NCBI GenBank assembly: GCA_963281155.1
Contig: CAUJLY010000005.1
Span: forward strand, 558,001 to 622,000
DNA length: 64,000 nt
Reading direction: 5' to 3'
Origin: Rhabditophanes sp. KR3021
Taxonomy: Eukaryota; Nematoda; Chromadorea; Rhabditida; Alloionematidae
Of this stretch, positions 47,421 through 58,790 are shown one piece after another (the stretch's first letter is position 1; each line of letters starts with the position of its first letter). Below the pieces are notes generated by a model, which saw only the letters and a list, made by a program, of their open reading frames with translations, was not told the origin of the DNA and did not search any database. The translations under genes and the position numbers were made by a program.

Positions 47421-50100
47421 TTAAGACTTCTTTAATAAGTTCAAATAAATATATTAATTAAATAGACCTGGAATAATAATAAATCGCAAATTAATCAGAC
47501 CATAGAGCCATAAAAAGCCAAATTCCGTATATCACCACTTCACAATCAATCAAATTTAGCAAAATGACTTGATTTATTTTTGCAAGGGGATGATGTTGAT
47601 GATAAGTGTAAGTGTATTCAACTATTTTGTTTCGTTAAAAATTAAAACAATAAATAATAAGAGAGGAAAATGATAATAGGTTATAAATTAGTTTTGATTA
47701 TTAGATTGATTAAATAAATATATTAAAGTTAGTATTATAAAGGTTTGTTAGGTGTCTGTGTGGATATGAGGTGATATAATATTATAATAGATGTTAATAT
47801 CTTAGTATTAAACTAAGTTGTTAAATGAAGAGGCATTTAATAAATGGGAAAGTGCAAGGTATCTTTTGTATTTATTTAATGTTGTGAAGTTATGGAAATT
47901 CACAAAATGATTGTATCAAAAACGAGGTCCCACTATCAACAAGATGGCGCGATTTCTTTGACAAAAAGACTAAAGTATAAACATTTGCTTCGGTATGATA
48001 TATCTTAAAAGACAAATAAAATTATAAAGAAAGCATATCTTTCTTGTACTCAGGAACAATCAACAAAACATTCATAACATTAACCACAACCATCTATCAT
48101 AATTTACATTCATTTAGCCAGGTGTGTGCCGATGCAACTTGAGACAACCTTAAAAACAGTCGAAGGCACGCCATTCACAAAAAAAAGGACATTAGGGATA
48201 TTAATAGAATTGATGGATCTAAAAAGCCATCTCACATTTCAGATCATGTGAGCCTTTATACAAAAAGATTTAAAAAAGACATTTGCGGGAAGGAAGATAA
48301 ATTAGGTAGATAAATTATGATTATTAGTATTATTAAATAAATAAACAAATTTGCTCCATCATTAGTAACAACTATTCCTAAACAACGTTCTTTGAGGGAT
48401 ATGTCGGAAATGAAGAAAGATGTAAAAGTGATAAGAGCGATGTCCATTGTTACAATTAAGTCGAATTAGATTGAAGTGATTTTTATTGCTCCTGGATCAT
48501 GAATTAAATATGAGTAAAATGAGGCGTGAACGAATCTAATAAATTGAAATATTATGCAGTTAAATCAACTCAAAACTACAATAAAGACCTTTTGCTTTTA
48601 GATTATATCACAAAAAACATACATCTCTATAAAATATAAAAATGGCTAGATGGCAAGACATTCAAAGAAAACCACTTTCTTATTTTAAAATAGTATGTAG
48701 GATCCTTCTAATTAAGTGACTTAACACATTAATCAAGAAGCCAAGGGCGCGCCTCCGTCACCAGGCCCAAGGATATGAATCTATCAAAGTTTGTTATATC
48801 TCTCACATTTTGATACATTTATATATTAATTTTTTTATCACTTGGATCGGTGTTGAAAGGGAGTGGAGGGAAAAATGTGTGATTAGATAATAATAATCTT
48901 TTTTTATAAAAATGTAAAGTATCTTATGAAAGTAGATATAAAATATATTTTAATCAAATAATATGTGATCTTCATTAAATGTTGGTGATGATAGTAAAAT
49001 GGTTAATCTTTATTTATTGACCATTAAATGTGCCACATTTCTAGTAATGATATATTTGCTTTTAACTAGGAAAAAGTTAATGGATATTAATTAAGGAAAC
49101 TTTATTCTCAAAGAAAGAGGAGCTCATTTTTGAAGACGCTTGATTTATAGTTGATTAGTCATGGTTGAGAGTAATTATTATTTCAACAAAACATATGATC
49201 CTATTAAATTGCCATTTTTATTGACTATTTTGAAAGTTAATTGGTACCATATTTTGGGTATTTGTTTAGTTATTGTGTGGGTAGAAAGTGAAGTTATGTG
49301 AAAGCTGTGACTTTTAAAACATATTTTTAATTAACTATAATATGTTTTGAAATTTAAATTTTGAGTAATAATCTGTTTTGTGAAGTCAGAAGGTACAAGT
49401 TATCAATCACGAACTAAGCACGACTGAACTTTTCACATCTTTTGATTAAACTCATCAATCTTTATTGTTGTTTCTTTTGAAAGTTCATTGGGCGATGGCA
49501 ATGACTCAAACCACTTACAAAAAATGAGGAACGATTATTTGCAGCAAATTGCACATATCAACTAATAAAATTACATTCTAAGCATTCCAATGGTGGATGT
49601 TCGATTGCTTTAAATTAATGAAACTTATTGATACTTTATTTGGAATATCATGCAAACTTATACAAATACCATTTCGACCGACATTCTAGATATTGTCCAA
49701 GAAAACAATCAAACCACTTTTACAGGTCCATCATTGTATTTACCTCGTAGTTGTCTTAATTTCACACAGGAAAGTCTTTAAATTAAAAAAGATACACATT
49801 TCATAGTATTTTGCCTTGTCTTATGACAACCGCCGTTCAAAAGAAAACAAATCGAAAAGAGATCCAGTCATTACAGTGCTAAGAATCGTGGACAATCACA
49901 AATAGATATCCTTAGAACATTATTATGGAGACTAACATCAATTGCAGTCATACCAAAACGATTGGGCAGATCTAGGTAGATAAAACAACCGTCCAATATT
50001 AATCATGCCAATATGTTTAATTGTAGACGTGTTCCTCCACTAAGTTTAGTAGTTACATTTATTCTTGTCGAATATTTTAGCACTTTACTGAAACTTCGAA
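47421..50100. other. Intergenic stretch upstream of hemicentin
   Basis: AT-rich DNA between the hemicentin start and the relic at 50.1 kb. It should contain the hemicentin promoter, but I cannot place it. No gene, RNA or repeat family was recognised. The frame at 48256-48447 (-) is unsupported. Confidence 0.5.
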
Positions 50101-50103
50101 AAA

Positions 50104-50960
50104 ATGAAGGAGTCAATAGAAATGTTGAAAGCTGAAATTGAAGCGTTAAAAGATACAGTAACAGAACAGGCTGCTGAGAAAATATCTGTTAAGGAAACTA
50201 TTTTCAGTTAATGCAAGAAAAAGTAGAGATAGTGGCATCTAAAGAAAAAATAAAATATGATTTTAGATGTAGTTACTACCTTTCACAGAAATTAGTTGTC
50301 GGAAGAGAAATGTGGTGGATCAAATATCGTAATCAGAATAACAAAGTCAAAGGATTGACCGAAAAGTAAAAGTGGCTTCAAAGAAAGAAATTTTATTTTG
50401 TCAAAATGATTTATTTTACAATAAAGTATCTCTCCTTTTTTCTTTTATGTTGGATAATTTCAAAATTAATAATCATCTTTGAATTCTTCAGCAATGTGGG
50501 TGCAGTTGATTTTACCTAATGAAAACTTTAACAAGCATCATTGTTATAGTAATTTCTATTTTTATTGTTAGAGATACAGAAGCGAGGATAACTAATTTAC
50601 ATCGGTACAAATAAGGATATGTTTACTGTGCGTGTAAGACATTCTTCAGATACTCCAGATTTGTCAAGTTTAATAGTACAATAATTTAGTTTACCGGCAA
50701 CTATTAAAGCTCTATTGACTGCAAGAAAGAAACAAAAATGGCAATTAATACAGGTTTCAGAGTTTCAACTGGGAAGGACCTTCTAAGTAAAATGGAATTA
50801 AATCCCTTAAGTAACCTCGCTTATTCCACAAAGCTTGATGATATTAAAGAAATTGAAAAAATAGTCCTTAAATGAAACATATAATGAGTGCTCTCAAAAA
50901 ATTGGAAGACATTGAAAAGGCATTTAAATACTACCTCTTGATCAGCATATTAAAATATAT
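50104..50960 (+). pseudogene. Relic of a coiled-coil gene with a YIG-like segment
   Basis: An ATG at 50104 opens a coiled-coil start (MLKAEIEALKDTVTEQAAEK) that runs into a stop at 50207-50209. One base over, the frame continues with LMQEKVEIVASKEKIKYDF and REMWWIKYRNQ to a stop near 50369. Further on, near 50594, another frame gives IYIGTNKDMFTVRVRHSSD, which resembles the YIG strand and following Arg of GIY-YIG domains. Then come FSLPATIKALLTARKK and a 45-codon frame starting MAINTGFRVSTGKDLL at about 50739. Pieces are out of frame with each other, so this looks like a dead gene. Identity is uncertain. Confidence 0.35.
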
Positions 50961-51377
50961 TTTCATTATCAGCTTATTATGTAAAACTAATGTAAATTGT
51001 ATATGTTAATAAAATGAACTTCTCATATTTAATTTGTATTTTCTAAACAACTGCTTAACTTTAAAAGCTATTAGTCTTTCATATTATTAAAAACGAACTA
51101 TCTCTAAACAAATATTCAAACTTTACCCTAATTTATTAAGACATCTTCAAGTGATTCATCAACATTTGCTTTTTAAAAGAAGCGTTCTTTAGTTTTTTTA
51201 TGTATTCCAGATGTTAAATGTGTACACACTCTTTGATTAATCTCTATTTTGAATATTAATTTGAGTCACCATGTTGGATGATTTAGGTAAATTTTACCTC
51301 GCAAAATAGAATTTAAAGGTTCTATTAGTAAGATGAGTCAGATGACGTGCTCTACTATGATGAATGAGGCAAATTAG

Positions 51378-53726
51378 AATGTCCTTTATTCAACGTCACT
51401 TTCAAATTTATTGAATCGTTTGGTAAATTCTAAGAATTGTAATGAAATCAGGGAATGTCTACAAGTAGTGGCAAATAATGCCTTGGTATGTTTTTTTAAA
51501 AGAAAATTAAAATATCTTTTGCAGGGGCATGAACTTGAGGTAGCAAAGTACGGATTAGATCTCTTGATTCAAATTGCCAATCAAAATGTGGATCAAGCGG
51601 GAGTGTTGGAGATTATTTTTGAAATTTGGAAGACTATTTTGACGCCAGGTGGTAATCATACTATTGAGAAAATGTTTGTTATGAATAAAGAAATTACCCA
51701 ATGTTTGTCGGATGTGTCTTTCAACTTTGATTTTGTGGTCAGGAGATCTGTTATTCAATTGATGACAGTCTTGGTGCGACTAAATCCTGTTCAAATTCAA
51801 GACGTCATGTCAAGCAATTCCGAAAAGGTGGGACAGGTAACACAACTTCTAAAAGATGAACGTGACGGCATCAAGAAAAATGTTGTTCTATTAATTGCTG
51901 AGCTAGTAAAAGATTGTAAGCCAATTCAAAACCTATTTGCTGAAAGTTCAATTTTTAAGGATCTCTTCTTAACCATCCACAATCTACCCAAAAATAGCAT
52001 CGAGTGCGAAGATTGTCTTTTTATCGTTTTAACTTTATTGAAGGGTAATACTAGTATTCAAGTAAAGTTTTTGGATGATATGTTGATGGTTAAAGGTTTG
52101 ATTGAATGCCTGAATGAATTAATGTTTTGTGATGATGATCAGAGTCAAAGTGGATCAGGAATGGAATGGAATTCCCAACAATCGTCGAATATTTTGTTTT
52201 GTTTAGAATGTATTCGGATGCTTGTTTCTGTAAAGAATGAAAAGGAAGTTGTCAAGGTTGCTCAGGACTGTCTTCACACGGGGCAAATTCTGAAACATTT
52301 GGCTCGAGCTACTTTTGATGATACTGGCCTTAATATGGAAATTATAGTCAAAGCCATTATTACTACTGGTGAAGTAATTCGCGGAAACAAAGAAAACCAA
52401 CTATTTTTTTTGAATATCAATGTTAAGCAACGTGACGCAGATTGTTCTTTGATGAGTGTTTTAATGAGAACTCATTTTGATAAGAATCAGCCTAGGAAAC
52501 TAAAGTGTGCAATCATTTTTCTATTTGATTGTTTATCAGAAAAGAATGCCAATCTCAATTCAACTACTATTGGTAGTTGTCTGTCTGGCATTTCGAATAT
52601 TCTGCAGATGTTACTTCATGATGGAACAGGGATTGATTTGGCTGCTGGGTGTATTGGATGTATGCACTTGTTGTTTAATGAAGATAATGGCGCCCAATCT
52701 TTTACACTTGATACATTGGTGGACAAGTTGATGAGGACTGAAAAGAGTTTGGCTCAAGATCATATTTCGTTGGCAATGTTGATGTGTGTTTGGATTCAAA
52801 GAAAAACAGTCAATTCTTCTCTTCCTCATAAAATATTGTTTGATTTTATTGTGAATGAGTTTCAAAATGAAGATTATTGGAAGAAGACAAATGATATGGT
52901 TACCATTAAGGGATTGCATTCTCTGATTGTGGGCTTGATGATGGTGAAAAGTAATGAAATGAATGTTGACTGGCTAAAAGATGTTGATGCAGAGAAAGTA
53001 ACTAAAAGAATTGCTCAATATCTTGATGATTTTGTTGAAAGTGAAGGCTTCAAGAGGGTTTTCGCTACACCACAAGTTTGTTTCAAAAATATGAGTCTGC
53101 TGTACTTGGATCATAAATTTTGCTTGATGGTGGAGCCATGTATCAAGACAATTAAATCCTTTCTAGACACTAAAACGCCTCATCTTGTAGAAATTAGTGC
53201 GATGGGAAATATTGAAAAAAGTACTACAAAGCCAAGTGTTCCTGAAGACAAGTCTAAGGAAATAAGAGATCTGAAGGAAACTATTATTTCTATGAAACAA
53301 AGACTTGAGTGTGAAGTTTCGAGACAAGCCGTTTACAAAATAAAGGTTCAGGAAAGTTTTAACTTTCTGAAAAAAGAAATTCAAACTCTACAGGATGGAA
53401 TAATGGATAATGAAGCATTAAAAGAACAAATAGTCATTTTGTCTGAAAATGTCTCGTTGTGGCAATCTGAAACTCTAAAGTATAAGGACTTAGCAGGTCA
53501 ATGGAGAGAAGCGAATATTGGATGTCATCTCAATACAGCTGGTCAGTCAGTTTGTGGCCGTCTGAGCAATGAAATTAAGCAACAAGACCTTCAACTACTT
53601 AAAGGATTTGAAGCCTATGAATCTCTCAACCAAAAGTACGCTAAAGCTTTAATCGGGATTAAAACTAAGGAAAGAGAATTGGCCAGTCTTAAGGGGTTTC
53701 CTTATCCCATGATAGTAGATCAGTAA
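51378..53726 (+). CDS. USO1: USO1/p115 vesicle-tethering factor
   Basis: A Golgi tether that holds ER-derived vesicles at the Golgi membrane by binding golgins and SNAREs. The protein is mostly armadillo-like helical repeats with a C-terminal coiled coil. Family features: LVNSKNCNEIRECLQVV near the start, DFVVRRSVIQLM, LLKDERDGIKKNVVLLIAEL, CEDCLFIVLTLLKGNTS, VIRGNKENQLFF, KCAIIFLFDCL, LMCVWIQ, and a heptad coiled coil from about residue 600 (KEIRDLKETIISMKQRL). It lacks the long acidic tail of vertebrate p115. A 39-base intron (51486-51524, gtatgt..tttgcag) is a multiple of three with no stop, so it reads as coding; removing it restores the homologous spacing (NNAL-GHELEVAKYG). The frame is blocked by TAG at 51375-51377, which is also a fitting acceptor. 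The start codon must be in an upstream exon that I could not place (candidate ATG near 51272, but its phase does not fit). Confidence 0.85.
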   Translation, partial: NVLYSTSLSNLLNRLVNSKNCNEIRECLQVVANNALVCFFKRKLKYLLQGHELEVAKYGLDLLIQIANQNVDQAGVLEIIFEIWKTILTPGGNHTIEKMFVMNKEITQCLSDVSFNFDFVVRRSVIQLMTVLVRLNPVQIQDVMSSNSEKVGQVTQLLKDERDGIKKNVVLLIAELVKDCKPIQNLFAESSIFKDLFLTIHNLPKNSIECEDCLFIVLTLLKGNTSIQVKFLDDMLMVKGLIECLNELMFCDDDQSQSGSGMEWNSQQSSNILFCLECIRMLVSVKNEKEVVKVAQDCLHTGQILKHLARATFDDTGLNMEIIVKAIITTGEVIRGNKENQLFFLNINVKQRDADCSLMSVLMRTHFDKNQPRKLKCAIIFLFDCLSEKNANLNSTTIGSCLSGISNILQMLLHDGTGIDLAAGCIGCMHLLFNEDNGAQSFTLDTLVDKLMRTEKSLAQDHISLAMLMCVWIQRKTVNSSLPHKILFDFIVNEFQNEDYWKKTNDMVTIKGLHSLIVGLMMVKSNEMNVDWLKDVDAEKVTKRIAQYLDDFVESEGFKRVFATPQVCFKNMSLLYLDHKFCLMVEPCIKTIKSFLDTKTPHLVEISAMGNIEKSTTKPSVPEDKSKEIRDLKETIISMKQRLECEVSRQAVYKIKVQESFNFLKKEIQTLQDGIMDNEALKEQIVILSENVSLWQSETLKYKDLAGQWREANIGCHLNTAGQSVCGRLSNEIKQQDLQLLKGFEAYESLNQKYAKALIGIKTKERELASLKGFPYPMIVDQ

Positions 53727-54434
53727 ATAAATGAATCTTGCAAATATACTAATCAAAAGGTCCTTAACCTGAATAATTCAACTATCAATAACATTCGGGG
53801 AATATTATTATAAGTAAATAAATAAATGTTCGATATTGAATAAAGTATGCTCTATAACTTATTCTCTTTGTTTTTGATAAAGTTTTAGTATGGGAAATAG
53901 TGTGTTGGAATTAATTGTAAATTAAAAAGTTTAATTATTTAAACCAATTACAAGCATTAAGATACTGATAAAGAAAATGTATCATTTGAAATGGTAACAC
54001 TATAATTGGCTTTTTCCACAAATCGGTTTTGTTATCAGAACAATAAATGTATGTAATTGATCTATGAAACATGAATATTTGGATGATTTTGCAAATCAAG
54101 CAGTTCAGATATCAATAAATAGAATGGTCGGTATTAAGCCATTTCATGATCACTTTCTTTCCATATTCATCTGTTTTATAATACAACTTATTCCCAAATC
54201 AGCAAAGTTTTTAACTAATAATGTCTAAAACTGCTAATTGTGATCAATTGATTAATTTGAATTGGCTATCAGCATTAGTAATCCTTTAGAAAGATAACCT
54301 AAACATGTAAATGTCTTTGAGAGCTCAAAGTGCTTGCAATTAAAAAATATATACACACTTCCAACTATTTTTGTAAATTAGAAAAATTAGTTAGCTTTTC
54401 TTTTTGTTACAGCTTTCGGAAAAATAAGAATCAA
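53727..54434. other. Intergenic stretch after USO1
   Basis: AT-rich DNA with several AATAAA strings just past the USO1 stop (from 53727). A possible splice acceptor (tttgttacag) lies about 25 bases before the BTB start at 54435. Nothing else was recognised. Confidence 0.5.
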
Positions 54435-55140
54435 ATGAAGTACATCAATTTCCCAGCATTACTTGAGGAAAAGCTCTTTTCTGATGCAAAATTAAAGTTT
54501 GAGGGCGGTTCAATGGATGTTTCTAGGATGATTTTGGCAGGACATTCTACGTACTTTTACAACATGCTCAAAAACGACAAGAACAAAAGTAAATTTAATT
54601 TTCTTAAATAAATTTGTAATATGTTTTAGTTGATTTTGAAATTACAAATATGAAGTTGGCAGATTTCCAAGTTTACTATCAATACATCCACACAATGGCC
54701 AACCAATTTAAAACTGATGGTGAAAAATTTCTATCCTTGTTACGAGTTCAACAAATTTTGGATACTCCTGATCTCAAAGTAAAGTCAATCGAATGGATTA
54801 ATCAAAAAGAAATGTTTGCATATTAAGGATTGATTTATGAAAACACACAACATGTTGTACTTTCTGAGTTACGTGATTTGGCTGAACAAATAATATCACA
54901 AAATTTTAAAGCTTTGACTCAAATAAAAGCCTTTAATTCTTTTGAAAGATCCAATTTTCTCAATATTATGAATAACCAATTTATCAAGAATAAGGATCAA
55001 GCTTAAATTATGGAAGTGATCACCACCTGGGTCCAACATGATTTCAAGAATAGAAAGTTAGACTGTTTTCAATTATTTTCTATGATCAACTTTATTTCAA
55101 AAGAATGTCAACTATTTCGAGATACATGATTACAATAAAT
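54435..55140 (+). pseudogene. BTB-BACK domain gene with two in-frame stops
   Basis: BTB-BACK proteins usually act as substrate adaptors of Cullin-3 ubiquitin ligases. Exon 1 (54435-54588) encodes the BTB start: LLEEKLFSDAKLKFEGG, then MILAGHSTYFYNML. The intron is gtaaat..ttttag and exon 2 starts at 54630 (IDFEITNMKLADFQVYYQYI). The BACK part is recognisable in the same frame: LRDLAEQIISQNFKAL, FNSFERSNFLNIM, and EVITTWVQHDFKNRKLDCF. TAA codons interrupt it at 54824-54826 and 55004-55006, but there is no frameshift between the pieces. No Kelch repeats follow, and the sequence to 55660 holds only short frames. I call it a pseudogene; a sequencing error at both stops is unlikely. Confidence 0.6.
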
Positions 55141-55686
55141 GAATGCAATATTATCTCAAACGTCGAGTTAACTCTAAAGAATGAAACAATTAAAGTTTGT
55201 GAAATATGCAAGAGAACGTAACATTTGAATAATTCGATCACTTTTAGACAATATTGAAACTCCTGTAATAAGATTTGGCCATTTTAATTGTTGCCTGGAG
55301 GTTAACTCAATACATAAACTTATGCTCTTAATGGAGATTCTATCAAGCTTGTTAAAATAGAACAAGTTCTGAACGCATTTTACACAAAAACTAAGCTTGA
55401 TCACTTAAAAAGATTCAAATATTTGCCACACACATACACACACCAACTTTTGACTGGAAAGTCTGCAGTTCATATAAAGACACGTTCTTCCAATCACAAC
55501 GCATTTAAAAAGCTTTTTGATAAGTTGCAAATGTTTTTTCCTTTAAGTCTATTTTTGGACCCTTTGATAATTAATATGCATTTTATCAATATTACGTTAT
55601 TGTTATTTAATTAATATCACCATTTTAGATGCGTCAAATTAACTCTTTTCAAATAATATTAATCTTTTTCAAATTATAGGCACAAA
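55141..55686. other. Gap between the BTB-BACK relic and NOP2
   Basis: Probably the decayed end of the BTB-BACK gene plus the NOP2 promoter. A frame at 55423-55614 continues a longer out-of-frame stretch (LNAFYTKTKLDHLKRFKYL) that may be its remnant. The bases just before the NOP2 ATG (ttcaaattatag-gcacaaa) look like a 3' splice site a few bases from the start codon. That could be a 5' UTR intron or a trans-splicing site. Confidence 0.4.
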
Positions 55687-57920
55687 ATGGTATCAACAAG
55701 AAGCGCACACAGAAGTGTTATTAGCAAGCCTTCTCCTCTTGCAGAACCTGATTTTGGTGCAACTCCCGGGAGGAAAACACTAAAAAAGAGCATCAAGAAA
55801 AGGTTGTTGACCAAGTCGCCATCTGGAACACCTAAAAGTTTAAAAAAGAAGGTAGATGGAACGCCAGTTGCTGCTCCATCAACCACTCCAAACACAACTC
55901 CTAAGATTTTGAAGAAAAAAGTGACGAAGACGCCCAAAAGCGTGAACAAAACTGAAACACCCTCTGCCATTCCATCCACACCCAAAAGTGTAAAGAACGG
56001 AAGCACTCCTGCTACTCCAGCAGCACCTAATGGTGGTCAAAAATCTGAAACTGCCACACCAAAAAGTGTAAAGAAAATCGAAACACCTGCCGGAAAAGCA
56101 ACTCCCAAGAGTGTAAAGAAAGTTGAGACGCCTGTCGCACAAGTAACTCCTAAGAAGGTTAGCAAAATCGAAACTCCATCCTCAACTCCAAAAACTCTCA
56201 AGAAAAAGATAACTAAATCTGGTGGTGTGACTCCAAAATCGACCAAGAAAATGATCACCAAATCTCCTTCTGCAACACCCAAAATTGGCAAGGCAACAAT
56301 CGAAGAACCAATGGATACTGTTGAATCGCTCGGAGGGCTGGAGTTATTAGACTCTGACGATGAAATGGGAGATAACTTCTCGGATGATGGTATTGTCTTG
56401 CCAAAACTTCCAGAATCTGCTCTTTTCGATGGATCAAACGACAGAGAAGACGACCTCCTCCCAATTGAAGAAGCCAATCTCGACCTCACTCAGATTCAAG
56501 AAGAAGAATTCGATGAATTCATGAAGGAAGCCAAATCTAACGTTGAAGGTTTCGTCTTGCCCTCAAAAGAAGAGATCGAAGTTGAATGTGTTCCCCATCA
56601 ATTACCAAACTTGCTGAGAGAAAGACTCGCCGGAATCTGTAAAGTTCTTGGGGGAAAGTTCAAACTTTTATGCACTGATGGACGATCAAGAAAGGATTAC
56701 ATTGATGCTTTTGAGGCTTATGCAGGATGTTTGTATGGATACAATGGATGTTTGTCCACTCGATTCTTGTCATTGTACCCATCTCCTGACGAGTGTCTTA
56801 AATTCTTCGAAGCCAATGACAATCAAAGACCATGCTCCATCCGTACAAACACCTTGAAAACCAAGAAATCTATCCTGAGAAGTCAATTGACCAACAGGGG
56901 AATTTCCTGCATGGGAGCTGAAGATTGGAACAAATCGGCCATGATTATTACTGATACTCAAGTAGCTGTGGGAGCAACTTTGGAATATTTGGCTGGACAT
57001 TACTTTATCCAAGGTAAGTTAGTACTAAAATTAAATTAGCGCTTAAATATGAGGACACGTATAATACCTTACAGCAAATATTCATATTTTGAATGTGCAA
57101 AGTATTAGAGAACAGTTGGTATACAGTCATTGAAGTTTAAACAACTATTAAAAATGTATTATATTAATAGTAACATATTTGTTTTGCAGGTATTTCATCT
57201 ATGTTGCCCGTTGAAGCTCTTGCCCCCCAACCAAAGGAAAAGGTTTTGGATATGTGTGCTGCTCCAGCTGGTAAAACCACTCACATGTCAGCTTTAATGA
57301 AAAATACTGGGGTCTTGATAGCTAATGATTTGTCCAAAGATCGTTTGGCAGCCGTCGTAGGTAACATTCACAGATGTGGTGCTACTAACGTGGTCGTTAC
57401 CAATTTGAATGCTTGTGAATTCCCAACTATGTACAAGCAATACTTCGACCGAATTTTACTGGATGCACCTTGCTCAGGAACAGGAGTTATTTGGAAGGAT
57501 GAAAGAGTCAAACAACTCAGAACTCCAGACAACATCAATCACTTGAGATCTCTGCAAAGAAATTTATTGCTTGCTGCCATTGACTCATGTAATGCCAACT
57601 CAAAGACTGGAGGATACGTCGTTTACTCAACTTGTTCTGTTTTGATTGAGGAAAACGAGTCTGTCGTTCAATTCGCCCTCGAGAAACGTAATGTCAAGTT
57701 AGTACCAACAGGAATTGAGGCTGGAGATGATGGTTTCACTAGACATCGTGAACATATCTTCCACCCAACAATGAAATTGTGCAAACGCTTTACTCCTCAC
57801 AAGAATAATGTTGATGGTTTCTTTGTTGCTAAATTAAAGAAAGTTTCTAATGATAAGGATCAAAATGTTCATGGAGTTGTCGATTACGCTGCCGTTGAGA
57901 AGACTCAGACTCTTGAATAA
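55687..57920 (+). CDS. NOP2: NOP2 rRNA cytosine-C5 methyltransferase
   Basis: A nucleolar enzyme that methylates a conserved cytosine of large-subunit rRNA, using S-adenosylmethionine, and is needed for 60S assembly. Exons 55687-57013 and 57190-57920 (gtaagt..ttttgcag) join in frame as YFIQ-GISSMLPVEAL, giving 685 residues. Residues 1-200 are a basic tail of TPKS.KK.ETP-like repeats, followed by an acidic stretch. The NOP2 core begins near residue 270 (EEFDEFMKEAKSNVEGF, RPCSIRTNTLKT). The catalytic part has the SAM-binding LDMCAAPAGKTTHMSALM, then DAPCSGTGV with the first cysteine and YSTCSVLIEENE with the nucleophilic cysteine, then the family end GFTRHREHIFHP and VDGFFVAKL. A polyadenylation-type AATAAA lies at about 58090. 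Both catalytic Cys are present, so it should be active. Confidence 0.96.
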
Positions 57921-58790
57921 TCTGGTACGGAAGTCAAGTCGTTGCCAAGAATGGGAGCTTTGGTAAAAATTTATCATCCACTGAATTCAATTGAGTCTAT
58001 TTTATATTGTTAAAGGTTGTTGACACTTTGTTTTGTTATTTTATATGTCTTTTAATTTGAAATCCTTTTTCTGTTATTATTTGTTTGATAATAAAGTTTG
58101 TTTAAAATGTTTTATAAATGTCAACTACTTTCAATGCTTCATTTTAAAATTTACATAATCAAATTTATTTAAATGATTAAAGAAATGAAAACAGTAATTT
58201 AAAAATAAAGAGTTTATTTTAATCATATGTTAAATTGTGTACATTTAGTATAAATATTAAAGAATTACTAATATGTACGGATCAAGCATCATTTTAGTAC
58301 CACGATATCCAAAACAGAATCTAAAAAGGGATGTGAATATACACATTTATAAACGAACAAACTAACATAAAGATATTTCATATATTATATTTGGGACGAA
58401 TATGGCCTAAACTGTCGTGTCATTACCTCATTAAACAGTCATTTAAATTAAGCATTACAAATGTTTAACTGCTGCTGGTACTGCCTTAAGAAATGAATGA
58501 ACCTCAATCATAATTCATAATATTCAAATATATTTAAAACGTTTATTTAGATCATATGCCAAATTGGATAAATTAAGTATCAATATTAAAGTACATATTA
58601 TAAGAATAAGACAACCTACGTTATTTACACAATGATACAATAAATGAAGTAAAGGATATCTCAATTGCTTTATCAAAAACAAATACTACTTTTTTTGATA
58701 TGCAACAACATAAAAGTTACAACCTTCGAAGGAGTTGGTAGTATTTGGGGTGAATGCAAACAAATATTTTTATAACAAACAGTTAAATCA
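57921..58790. other. Intergenic stretch after NOP2
   Basis: The NOP2 3' untranslated region (AATAAA near 58090), then AT-rich DNA. No gene or repeat was recognised. Confidence 0.5.

Noticed and set aside
55674..56489. Long minus-strand frames under NOP2
   Set aside because: Low-complexity mirror of the lysine-rich repeats on the other strand; the + frame continues into a conserved catalytic domain.
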